Positions 27,297 through 35,037 of a stretch of 64,000 nucleotides of DNA are shown in pieces. A program made the position numbers and the translations under genes. Location: the NCBI GenBank assembly GCA_027622715.1, contig JAQBYN010000004.1, forward strand, positions 1 through 64,000. The letters run 5' to 3'. The notes beneath the pieces were generated by a model that worked only from the letters and a program-made list of their open reading frames with translations, was not told the origin of the DNA and did not search any database. The stretch comes from Pseudomonadota bacterium. Its GTDB lineage: Bacteria; Pseudomonadota; Alphaproteobacteria; SHVP01. Position 1 is the stretch's first letter. Every line of letters starts with the position of its first letter.

Positions 27297-28075
27297 ATGA
27301 CAAAAATCGACTATTCAGACCGCGCGGCACGTGCCTATTCCGAACGCGAGGTGTTACTGACGTCGTTTCGTGTGCTCGGACGCAATCTGTTTGGGTTTGT
27401 TTTTCTCGCCGGTTTTATCAATGTCGCCGCAATTCTGTTAGCGATGCTCCTGGGCCTTCTGCCCATTCCCGACGCCGGACCCATGCCCGCCCAGAAAATG
27501 GTGATGATCCCGCTCTACATGCTGTCGACATCGTTGCTGACCGCCATGGTGTCGTACGGGACGTACCGCGACTTGCGGGGGAGCCGGCTCGGTTGAGCGA
27601 GTTGGTCGGCCAAGGATTGCGGGTCGCGGTGCCGATCATACTTGTGGGCCTGCTTATCACGATCATTGTTTTGATCGGCTCTATTCTGCTGATCATTCCC
27701 GGCATCGTTCTATTCGTAATGTTGTGGGTCGCACTGCCGGCCGCTGTTGTTGAGCGTCAGGGCGTTTTTGCGGCGTTGCGCCGCTCAAGGCAACTGACCA
27801 AGGGCGCGCGGTGGAAAATCTTTCAACTGCTGTTCATGATCTACTTGGTGTTCACCGTGACAGTGGCGGTATTTGGCGAGCCGTTCATGGGCGCAACTAT
27901 TGGGGCCTCAAATAGCGCCGTTCCTGGGTCACCCTTGGAGTTCGTCGTGATCAGTACGGCGCTCTCCGTCCTTGTTGCGCTCTTTGTCGGGGTGGCGTCG
28001 GCTGTCAGCTATTTCTACCTGCGCATGTACAAGGAGGGCGTCGAGATCGGCGAGATCGCGACGGTTTTTGACTAG
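27297..28075 (+). pseudogene. Membrane protein, third tandem paralogue, split by a frame change
   Basis: Two frames overlap at TTGA (27593-27596): MTKIDYSDRAARAYS to YRDLRGSRLG (99 aa), then MSELVGQGLRVAVPIILVG to GEIATVFD (160 aa). Together they give one protein with about six helices, the same order of elements as the paralogue at 26465 (FRVLGRNLFGF entry, VVERQGVFAALRRSRQLTKG segment, two last helices). I read a single-base frame change in one gene, though the TTG start overlapping TGA could allow coupled translation of two pieces. Confidence 0.65.
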
Positions 28076-28088
28076 GAGGCGTTCTCAG

Positions 28089-30251
28089 CTAACCCGTCGC
28101 GCGTTTCCCAACCAATAATGCCAGCGCGTTGCCGATCAGTCGGTGCCCTGCGTCCTCACGCATCGACAGGATCGACTCCGGATGGAACTGCACCGCCGCG
28201 ATCGGCAGGGTTTCGTGCTGCACCGCCATCACCACGCCGTCCTCGGTCCACGCTGTCTTCCGCAGCACGCTCGGAAACGACGCATTGACCGCCTCGAGTG
28301 AATGGTAGGCGCCTACCGTGCAAGGATTGGGCAATCCCGCGAACAACGGCCCGCCGTCGTGGGTCACGTCCCAGCGTTTGCCGTGGCGCGGCACGTCCAT
28401 CACATGCAGCCCGCCGCCAAATGCCTCGACGATCCCTTGCAGGCCCAGGCATACACCGAATTGCGGCACGCCGCGTTCGGCCAGCGCCCGCACCAGGTCG
28501 GGCACACCGTATTCCGCCGGCGTCCCGGGGCCGGGCGAATGTACGATGAGGTTCGGCGCCCCCGCCAACAGCCGTTCAACCGGTGTCCCGGCCCGCAACG
28601 TCTGCACTGTCGCCCCGGTCTGCCGGATGTAATCCGCTAGCGTATGGACGAACGAATCTTCGTTATCGACCATCACCACCGACAGCCCGGCGAACGGGCC
28701 GGTCTTTGTCGGCACCGCCGTCGGTCCTGCCGCAGTTGGCACGTCACCCGCCAGCACCCGAAAAAACGATGTCGCCTTCGTCTTGGTCTCGGCGGCCTCT
28801 TCTGCGCCGTCCGAATCGAACACCAGCGTCGCGCCGGCGCGGTACTCCGCCTGGCCGTTCTTCAGATGCACGGTGCGGATCGTGATGCCTGTGTTCACGC
28901 TGCCGTTCATCAACAGCCCGCCGATCGCCCCGCCATACCAGCGCCGCGCGCTGCTTTCCATGTTCTCGACCAACTGCACCGCGCGTTTCTTGGGCGCACC
29001 GGTCAGTGTCACCGCCCACATGTGCGACAGAAACGCGTCGATCCCGGTGAACCCGGCGCGCAGCGTTCCCTCAACGTGATCGACCGTGTGGAACAGCCCG
29101 GCGTAACGCTCGATCATGCGCCGCCCCAACAGACGCACCGATCCGGGCTCACAAATACGGGCCTTGTCGTTGCGGTCGACGTCGGTGCACATCGTCAGTT
29201 CCACCTCGTCCTTTTCCGAATTGTAGAGCGCCCGGATATTGTCGGCATCCTCCATCGGATTGTTGCCGCGCCGCACAGTGCCCGAGATCGGCGAAGACTC
29301 GACGCGGCGTCCCTCGACGCGGACAAACATTTCGGGCGACGCGCCGACCAGCTGTTCATCACCCATCTGAATCAAGAATTCGTAAGGACTTGGATTGACC
29401 GCCTGCATCTTGCGGAACAGGTCCGAGGGTTTGCCGCTATACGGCGCCGAAAATTTGCGCGACAGCACTACTTCAAAAACGTTACCGACCCGAATTTCTT
29501 CGCGCGCCCGGTCGACCATGACGGCATAATCCGCGTCGCTATGGTCGGTCACGACCGCAGGGGGCGGGTCATCGGCACGCGCTGGCGCCGCCGCGGCCGG
29601 TATGTCGCGCGCCAGCCCAACCGTCGTGAGCCCGCCGCGCGAAAATTCGTAGTCATAGCGGAACGCCGTTTCCTTGCGCCGGTCGACCATGAAAAATTGA
29701 TCGGGCAGGAACAAATGCAGGTTTGAGTCCTGGGCGTCGCGCGCCAGACGTTGAACGATTGGCTCGAACTGAAACAAAAGGTCGTAGCCAAACGCGCCGT
29801 AGAGGCCCAGCGAGGTGTCTTCGACACCGGCGAAGTCGGCGATCAGCCGGCGCAGCGGCGAGAATAGTGTCGGCTGCAAGCTGCGTTCTTCTTCGGCGAA
29901 ATCGCCGTCGCTTTCGGCAATGTTGAGGATCAGGGTTTGCGGATCACGTTGTTCGGTAGTCGTGCCGTCGCCTGCCAGCGCAGGTGCCAATAGCCCAAGT
30001 AATGCTTCGCCGCGTACGTTCAGGGCACGCACAGTGAGCAATCGGCCATGCCCGACGAATTCGAGCGGCGGCGAGGCGAATCCCATTTCCCACCGCGAAT
30101 ACCGGTCGGGGTACTCGAACCCCGACGAATACAGAGCGCCCCGTTCGCTGTCCAAACGGTCAACAAGGGTCCGGATGCCCTCGCCAAAGGGAAGTTCGGT
30201 GGTGGTCCTCGAGACAAGGATCCCCGATTGCGTGGTGAAATCATGGGTCAT
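28089..30251 (-). CDS. trpE(G): Fused anthranilate synthase TrpE-TrpG
   Basis: 720 residues. The first about 520 form the chorismate-binding component (SPEMFVRVEG, GTVRRG, TMCTDVDRNDKARIC, AVTLTGAPKKRAVQL). The last about 190 form the glutamine amidotransferase: PGPGTP, nucleophile Cys in FGVCLGLQG and the His-Glu pair in VQFHPESIL. The fusion makes anthranilate from chorismate and glutamine without a separate TrpG and is typical of alphaproteobacteria. It stands apart from other trp genes. A possible leader peptide and hairpin lie upstream (30335-30385), suggesting attenuation. Confidence 0.95.
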   Translation of the reverse strand: MTHDFTTQSGILVSRTTTELPFGEGIRTLVDRLDSERGALYSSGFEYPDRYSRWEMGFASPPLEFVGHGRLLTVRALNVRGEALLGLLAPALAGDGTTTEQRDPQTLILNIAESDGDFAEEERSLQPTLFSPLRRLIADFAGVEDTSLGLYGAFGYDLLFQFEPIVQRLARDAQDSNLHLFLPDQFFMVDRRKETAFRYDYEFSRGGLTTVGLARDIPAAAAPARADDPPPAVVTDHSDADYAVMVDRAREEIRVGNVFEVVLSRKFSAPYSGKPSDLFRKMQAVNPSPYEFLIQMGDEQLVGASPEMFVRVEGRRVESSPISGTVRRGNNPMEDADNIRALYNSEKDEVELTMCTDVDRNDKARICEPGSVRLLGRRMIERYAGLFHTVDHVEGTLRAGFTGIDAFLSHMWAVTLTGAPKKRAVQLVENMESSARRWYGGAIGGLLMNGSVNTGITIRTVHLKNGQAEYRAGATLVFDSDGAEEAAETKTKATSFFRVLAGDVPTAAGPTAVPTKTGPFAGLSVVMVDNEDSFVHTLADYIRQTGATVQTLRAGTPVERLLAGAPNLIVHSPGPGTPAEYGVPDLVRALAERGVPQFGVCLGLQGIVEAFGGGLHVMDVPRHGKRWDVTHDGGPLFAGLPNPCTVGAYHSLEAVNASFPSVLRKTAWTEDGVVMAVQHETLPIAAVQFHPESILSMREDAGHRLIGNALALLVGKRATG

Positions 30252-30267
30252 TTACGTTCCTCGGCGG

Positions 30268-30283
30268 GTAAGAACCCGCGGCG
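30268..30283 (-). promoter_or_regulatory. Hairpin between leader peptide and trpE(G)
   Basis: GCGGGT-TCTT-ACCCGC is an exact 6-bp stem starting about 17 bases before the trpE(G) ATG. Its distance from the gene start would suit a transcription or translation attenuator; it lacks a T-tract. Confidence 0.3.
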
Positions 30284-30334
30284 CCTAGTCTTGGTATCTT
30301 GTGGAAAGAAAGCGCAGGCCAGCTGCGCGCCGGG

Positions 30335-30385
30335 TTACCGGCTTCGCCAGAGGAACGTCTTGGACTTTGGCGGGTACGCTTTCAT
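30335..30385 (-). CDS. Candidate trp leader peptide, 16 aa
   Basis: An ATG at 30385 opens a 16-residue frame, MKAYPPKSKTFLWRSR, whose stop lies in a small hairpin (GCCGG-TAAC-CCGGC). It has one Trp, whereas rhizobial trpE leaders have three consecutive Trp codons, so attenuation is less certain. No good ribosome site is seen. I list it because of its place and the following hairpins. Confidence 0.3.
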   Translation of the reverse strand: MKAYPPKSKTFLWRSR

Positions 30386-30581
30386 GGCGCGGACGCTAGC
30401 AGAATAGGTTTACCGGGTCTATTGGACTGAATCTGCTGCGAACGGCCAAATCCTGGCTAATAAAGGGGGATTTCAAGCCATCTCACGGGTGGACCCAAAC
30501 AGTGTCCAGAGAGTAGAGTCCCAGCAACGACCTGGGCGATCCTGGGCAAGGCGACGTTTTGCATTTTTTTGGAGGATTTTC

Positions 30582-31481
30582 ATGGCCAGATCGGTCCGTT
30601 TTCTAACACTCATGTCGGTGCCGCTGTTTTTAGCAGCTTGCTCCGGCCAGCAATTGGGCAAGGCCGAAAAGGTCGTACCGCAGGGATCTCTGTACCAAGT
30701 GTCGCTGTACCAGGGTTACATGGAAAAATCGCGCGCAGAATTTGCGGAGGCCGACTACGCCGACTCTGACCGGTTTGCGTTACGGGCGATTACCGCTGGC
30801 GGCGGCAACAACGTCGGTCCCGAGGGCCTCAACGCCCGTAATCTTCCTGCATCATCGCGCGCAGAACTCAGCGGCGCGCGCAGCCGGCTGACCGCGTTGG
30901 CGGGGCAGGGCGCCATCAACTTCATTCCGGCACTCATGGCGCGTTCACAAGTTGCATTCGACTGCTGGATGCAGGAACAAGAAGAAAATAACCAGCCTGC
31001 CGATATCGCGGCATGCCGCGGCGAGTTTTACGGCTCGCTGATTTCCGCCGAAGAGTACATGGCCCGCAAACGCGCGCCGGTTCAAATGGCGCAGGCCGCT
31101 CCGGCTGAGATGCCCGCGGCGATGCCTGCACCCGCGCCCGCGGCGGTCAAGCCGGCGTCGTTCACGGTCTACTTCGAAACCAATAGCGACCGGCTGACGC
31201 CCGCCAACGCGGCGACCGTCCGGCGTGCCGCTGGTCAAGCCAAGGCAAGGGGCGCTGGGACACGGATTACCGTCATTGGTCACGCCGACCGGGCCGGCGA
31301 CATCCGCTCCAACATCCGGCTCTCGGATCGTCGCGCGGCGGCGGTCATGCGTGCTCTGGTGTCGCAAGGCGTTTCCGCCGGTGCGATTACAACGTCGTCC
31401 GTCGGCGAGGCCCAACCGGCCCAGCCGACCCAGGACGGGATCGCGTCAGTGTTTAACCGCCGCGTGGTCATCTCGTTCTAG
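30582..31481 (+). CDS. OmpA-family outer-membrane lipoprotein
   Basis: 299 residues. A lipoprotein signal ends LFLAAC (Cys at about 20), followed by a soluble segment with a distinctive pattern (SLYQGYMEKSRAEFAEADYADSD is its core). A Pro/Ala hinge comes next and then an OmpA-like peptidoglycan-binding domain in the last 110 residues (FTVYFETNSDRLTPA, GHADRAGDIRSNIRLSDRRA). The protein should tether the outer membrane to peptidoglycan. ATG at 30582 with TTGGAGGA upstream. A terminator hairpin follows the stop. Confidence 0.9.
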   Translation: MARSVRFLTLMSVPLFLAACSGQQLGKAEKVVPQGSLYQVSLYQGYMEKSRAEFAEADYADSDRFALRAITAGGGNNVGPEGLNARNLPASSRAELSGARSRLTALAGQGAINFIPALMARSQVAFDCWMQEQEENNQPADIAACRGEFYGSLISAEEYMARKRAPVQMAQAAPAEMPAAMPAPAPAAVKPASFTVYFETNSDRLTPANAATVRRAAGQAKARGAGTRITVIGHADRAGDIRSNIRLSDRRAAAVMRALVSQGVSAGAITTSSVGEAQPAQPTQDGIASVFNRRVVISF

Positions 31482-31504
31482 TCTAACCTTCGACAATAAC
31501 GACC

Positions 31505-31533
31505 AAGCGGCCGGGGGAAACCTCGGCCGTTTG
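31505..31533 (+). terminator. Terminator after the OmpA-like gene
   Basis: AAGCGGCCG pairs with CGGCCGTTT across a ten-base loop; T-rich sequence (TTTGCGTTT) follows. It lies 24 bases after the stop and could serve both convergent genes. Confidence 0.6.
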
Positions 31534-31536
31534 CGT

Positions 31537-32295
31537 TTAAGGGAACAACGGCGGCGCACCGTCGGTGGCGTCGCCCGCCAGATAGCGAAATAGCGCGACG
31601 GCACGATTGCCGTAGGATTTGCGTCCTGTGGCGGCGATCGGATTTGGCCCGTTGCCGGTTCGCATCAATGCATAAATGCGCCATCTGCCGTCATTGTCCC
31701 GCCGGAAGACGTAAAGAAACTCGTGATGCCCGGGCGGCAAACGGCTGAAAATGGTTGCCCGTGCGGCCCGCGCATTCGCCATATCGACGATGACCGTGGT
31801 GTCATCTGCTTGGCGGATTGAAAGACGGTAGGTCACGGCGCCCAGCGGTGTGTTTTCCTTTTGCCAGAAAAAGTGCTCGGCGGTTGTCAGCTCCTGCGCT
31901 GTAAAGTCGGCCGCACGGCGGTCGTCGGGATCGTCCGATGACAGCGCTGCCGCATCCGGGATCAAGCCACGCCACCGACCGCGCGTGGTCGACCAATATT
32001 GGATCGTCGTCAGGTCGCTGATGCGCCCCAATCGGTCGAGAATATCCGCCGTAGATCCGGAAAGATTGGTCTCGCCGGCGGTCTCGACCAGGACGGTGAA
32101 GGGCCGTGCCGCCCATCCTGTGCAAGGCGGCGGTTGCCACGCTGCGAGGTCGCCGCCAAACCAAATGCCGACCGCGGGGACTCCTTCACGGGTTTCGCCG
32201 GTAGCGCCCGCGCCGCAGTCGGGCTGTGGCAGTGGCGCCGCAACAGCGATGGTTGCCGATAGCGCCGCCGCTGCAACCAAGATGAACAGCTTCAT
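31537..32295 (-). CDS. Exported conserved protein, possibly DUF6675-like
   Basis: 252 residues with a cleavable signal (LFILVAAAALSATIAVAA then PLPQPD). The mature chain has an alternating pattern of strands and Trp-rich loops: ISDLTTIQYWSTTRGRW, RLPPGHHEFLYVFRRDNDG, YALMRTGNGP and SYGNRAVALFRYLAG. I recognise the YWSxxRGRWRxLI and SYxNRAxALFRYLAG patterns as those of a conserved exported alphaproteobacterial family but not the function. It overlaps the next gene (upstream on the same strand) by 4 bp, suggesting coupling to a hydroxyacid dehydrogenase, which is probably historical. Confidence 0.75.
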   Translation of the reverse strand: MKLFILVAAAALSATIAVAAPLPQPDCGAGATGETREGVPAVGIWFGGDLAAWQPPPCTGWAARPFTVLVETAGETNLSGSTADILDRLGRISDLTTIQYWSTTRGRWRGLIPDAAALSSDDPDDRRAADFTAQELTTAEHFFWQKENTPLGAVTYRLSIRQADDTTVIVDMANARAARATIFSRLPPGHHEFLYVFRRDNDGRWRIYALMRTGNGPNPIAATGRKSYGNRAVALFRYLAGDATDGAPPLFP

Positions 32296-33092
32296 TCGAG
32301 GGTGTTGGCCAAAGCTGCGGCGAGGGCGCCGGCAAGCGGTGCGGTGACCCCCAGGTCATGGCTTGTCTTGTCGACGAGGCGTGCGCTATTGGCGAATCGA
32401 TTGATGGCCGGCGCGTTGCTCCCCTGCGTCGCAATGAGGGCCCCGAATCGTTGATAGAACGACGTGGGGAATAGAGCCGTCGTGACGATGTCGACAAACT
32501 GTTGGCGGTTGGCGCCGGCTGCTTCGGCAAGGGCGAGCGCCTCGCGCAAACTTTGCACTGCCGACGCCATCAGGAAATTGCCGGCCATCTTCACCGCATT
32601 AGCCGCGCCAGGGTCGCTCCCGATCACGTCGACCCGGCCAAAACTCTCTAGAACGTCGCGGCAAGAGTCGATCGCCGCCGCTTCGCCGGCGACCGCGAGC
32701 ACCGCCGATCCCGCCAGTACATCGTCGGGCCGGCCGAACAGCGGCGCCGAGACAAAGCCCTGGCCGGCGGCGGCATGGGCCGCGCCGATTTGCCGAACCA
32801 ACGGAACGCTTATCGTGCTGACCGAAACATGGGTAACGCCGGTGCGCCCGGAAAAAGGTTGTCCATCGACGAGCACCGCGCGGGCCGCGTCGTCGTTCAA
32901 CAAAACGCTAAAGACGATGTCGGCGTCACAGGCGGCCTTTGCGCTGGCGGCGGGCACGAGGCCGGAATCGGCCATTGCCGCGACCCTGGCCTCGGAGCGG
33001 TTAAATCCAACGGCTTCGTGGCCTAAGGCCAACACCCGCCGCGCCATGGCGCTGCCCAGGGCACCCAGCCCGATAAACCCGATTCGCGCCAT
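32292..33092 (-). CDS. NAD(P)-dependent beta-hydroxyacid dehydrogenase (3-hydroxyisobutyrate dehydrogenase family)
   Basis: 266 residues. The Rossmann start is GFIGLGALGSAMARRVL; the substrate-binding VSVSTISVPLVRQI and the catalytic Lys in GAANAVKMAGNFLM are all present. The active enzymes oxidise 3-hydroxyisobutyrate, tartronate semialdehyde or succinate semialdehyde analogues. It is somewhat short (family about 290). Its gene overlaps the exported protein downstream by 4 bp; the AT-rich 150 bp upstream carries both divergent promoters with the Sel1-like genes. Confidence 0.9.
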   Translation of the reverse strand: MARIGFIGLGALGSAMARRVLALGHEAVGFNRSEARVAAMADSGLVPAASAKAACDADIVFSVLLNDDAARAVLVDGQPFSGRTGVTHVSVSTISVPLVRQIGAAHAAAGQGFVSAPLFGRPDDVLAGSAVLAVAGEAAAIDSCRDVLESFGRVDVIGSDPGAANAVKMAGNFLMASAVQSLREALALAEAAGANRQQFVDIVTTALFPTSFYQRFGALIATQGSNAPAINRFANSARLVDKTSHDLGVTAPLAGALAAALANTLE

Positions 33093-33241
33093 CTCGCGTC
33101 CTTTCGTGAATTTCGACCAAAATTACAACAAAATTATAGATTGTTTTTACTAAATACTAAACCCGCTAAAGTTGCGCGACGGTGCATTTCGGCGTAAGTT
33201 TGTGAAAGTTGAAGAGTTGAAATCGGCTGACGGAGAGGGCC

Positions 33242-33655
33242 ATGACGAGAAGAAAAAGGCGGCAGCGCATGATTCGGCGATCGATTTTTCTAGGCTTGAT
33301 TGCGTTCGGTGTTTCGCTGATTGGCTCCCAGCTCATGGCGCAAGACGCTCGGTCGTGCAGCGCGTCGCACGGCACTGTGGCTGGCGCGATGGCACAACAG
33401 TTCGAGACCGTCGTGTCGGCGGCCCGTGCCGGTAACCCGGCAGCCATGATTGAGGTGGCTCAGATGTACCGCGATGGGCTCGGCGTCGAGCGTGACCTGG
33501 TCCTCGCGCAAGCTTGGTCCTCGATTGCGTTCGATCGCGGCGCCGAGGTGTCCAAATTCCACAGCAGTGTCTCGGCGTGTCTTTCCCGGGACGAAATTCG
33601 CCAAGCGGACGCCAAGGTACTCGCGCTGCTTCAGGGGGAGGAGTTGGTCGAGTGA
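33242..33655 (+). CDS. Exported single-Sel1-repeat protein A
   Basis: 137 residues. A signal anchor (RRSIFLGLIAFGVSLIGSQLMA) is followed by one Sel1/TPR-like unit, AAMIEVAQMYRDGLGVERDLVLAQAWSSIA, typical of Sel1 solenoids that bind proteins in the periplasm. Only one unit is present, unusually small for the family. GGAGAGG precedes the ATG. The downstream gene overlaps it (GTGA) and encodes a paralogue, so the two are translated together. Confidence 0.8.
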   Translation: MTRRKRRQRMIRRSIFLGLIAFGVSLIGSQLMAQDARSCSASHGTVAGAMAQQFETVVSAARAGNPAAMIEVAQMYRDGLGVERDLVLAQAWSSIAFDRGAEVSKFHSSVSACLSRDEIRQADAKVLALLQGEELVE

Positions 33656-34098
33656 GCCGCCTGTTTGGTAAACGTTTGGTTGTTTGGCTTATTCAATATT
33701 TCGCTGCTTGCCGTCGTGGCCTGGGATACGCCGTCGGCGTCAGCGTGCTCAGTGTTCTTCTGGTGCCGATCCCGCTGGGGTCGGTTGCCCATGCTTGCGG
33801 CAATGCGGTGGTACTGGCTAGCGCCGATCCAGCGTCTATCGAAAAGTTCCGATCGACCCTATCGGCCGCACAGGCAGCCGACCCGCAGGCACAAATCGCC
33901 TTGGCCAATATGTACCGACGTGGCGAGGGTGTCGCGCCCGACCGTATACTAGCCTATGCATGGTTGAACGTCGCGGCGGCACATCACCGGGACGCGGCGG
34001 CACAACGGGACGAGATCGCGACGTGCCTGGATCCCGGGCAACGGCTTGAGGCTCAACTGCTCTCGGTCAAACTCCTCTCATCGATCACGGCCCGTTAG
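33652..34098 (+). CDS. Exported single-Sel1-repeat protein B
   Basis: 148 residues from a GTG at 33652 overlapping the previous stop, with GGGGGAGGAG upstream; this start excludes a longer frame from 33514. A membrane segment (AVGVSVLSVLLVPIPLG) leads to one Sel1 unit, AQIALANMYRRGEGVAPDRILAYAWLNVAA, closely matching protein A. The pair is a tandem duplication with coupled translation. The partner they bind is unknown; Sel1 proteins often act as scaffolds or stress adaptors. Confidence 0.8.
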   Translation: MSRLFGKRLVVWLIQYFAACRRGLGYAVGVSVLSVLLVPIPLGSVAHACGNAVVLASADPASIEKFRSTLSAAQAADPQAQIALANMYRRGEGVAPDRILAYAWLNVAAAHHRDAAAQRDEIATCLDPGQRLEAQLLSVKLLSSITAR

Positions 34099-34108
34099 CG
34101 CCCTCACA

Positions 34109-34136
34109 TTGACCCCGCGCACGCTGCCTCTATAAT
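34109..34136 (+). promoter_or_regulatory. Sigma-70 promoter of the dioxygenase operon
   Basis: TTGACC at 34109-34114 and a perfect TATAAT at 34131-34136 are separated by 16 bases. The predicted start of transcription is near 34143, giving a 5' leader of about 27 bases before the GTG at 34170. The GntR-type operator overlaps its -10. Confidence 0.65.
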
Positions 34137-34147
34137 GTCCGTACATT
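34134..34147. promoter_or_regulatory. Palindromic operator A (likely GntR target)
   Basis: AATGT-CCGT-ACATT is a 5-bp inverted repeat with a 4-base centre, overlapping the -10 and start point of the dioxygenase operon. The same element recurs at 38959-38972 and 39742-39755. Occupation would block RNA polymerase, so repression by the local GntR regulator is predicted. Confidence 0.6.
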
Positions 34148-34169
34148 TGGTCGGTCGAAGGAGAGTGGC

Positions 34170-35018
34170 GTGGCGTTGTCGGTCCAACCCATCAAGGGAT
34201 CTTTCGTCGGCGAGGTCGAACTGCCCGATTTGCGACAGATTGACGACGCCACCGTGGTCGAGCTCAGGCAGGCCTGGAATCAGTACCAAATACTGATCCT
34301 TCGCGGCCTCAAAATGGACGAGGGCGCACAGGTCGCCTTCAGCCAACGCTTCGGCGACCTCGAGATTCACGTTCGCACCGAATATCTCTCGCGCGAACAT
34401 CCTGAGATTCTCTACGTCTCGAACATGAAGGACGAGACGGGCCGCACCATCGGCATTCTGTCTGACGGCGAAGTGGGCTGGCATTACGACCAGATTTATC
34501 TGCCGGGCCCCGCCGTCGGCTCGTTCCTTGTGGCGCACACGCTGCCCAAAGAGGGCGGCGCGACGTCGTTTGCCGACATGTCGCTGGCCTACGAAAAGCT
34601 GCCTCACGCGACAAAAGAGATCATTGAAGGGCGCAAGGCGGTCCAGTCTTACGAGGCCTTCAACAGCGCCTATTCCGTGCCAACCAGCGGCAAACAGCGC
34701 AAACAGACCCCCGACATCGAGCATCCGATCGTCCGCACCCACCCGGTGACTGGCCGCAAGGCGCTCTATATTTGTCCAGGCATGACGATCGCGATCGTTG
34801 GCTTGCCAGAGGACGAAAGCCGCGCGCTGCTCGACGAGCTGTTCGCCTGGACCGTTCGCCCCGAATTCGTCTACACCCACAAGTGGCGCGCGGGCGACGG
34901 CGTGATGTGGGACAATGCCTCCACAATGCACCGGCGCGAGCCGTTTGACGTGAACGAACAGCGTCTGATGAAGCGCACCACGATATTGCCGCCCGCCGAG
35001 TTGGCGGTGCCGTTCTAA
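34170..35018 (+). CDS. TauD/TfdA-family Fe(II)/2-oxoglutarate dioxygenase
   Basis: 282 residues. The facial triad is visible as H-x-D in WHYDQIY and a distal His in TMHRRE; the 2-oxoglutarate Arg is in MKRTTI. The enzyme hydroxylates a substrate carbon next to a heteroatom or carboxylate, releasing CO2 and succinate. The GTG at 34170 has AAGGAG upstream. The flavoprotein gene follows after 19 bp and the lyase gene overlaps that one, so the three form one operon under operator A. Substrate unknown; a hydroxy, sulfo or amino acid are all possible. Confidence 0.9.
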   Translation: MALSVQPIKGSFVGEVELPDLRQIDDATVVELRQAWNQYQILILRGLKMDEGAQVAFSQRFGDLEIHVRTEYLSREHPEILYVSNMKDETGRTIGILSDGEVGWHYDQIYLPGPAVGSFLVAHTLPKEGGATSFADMSLAYEKLPHATKEIIEGRKAVQSYEAFNSAYSVPTSGKQRKQTPDIEHPIVRTHPVTGRKALYICPGMTIAIVGLPEDESRALLDELFAWTVRPEFVYTHKWRAGDGVMWDNASTMHRREPFDVNEQRLMKRTTILPPAELAVPF

Positions 35019-35037
35019 AGCCGGAAAGGCGACGACC

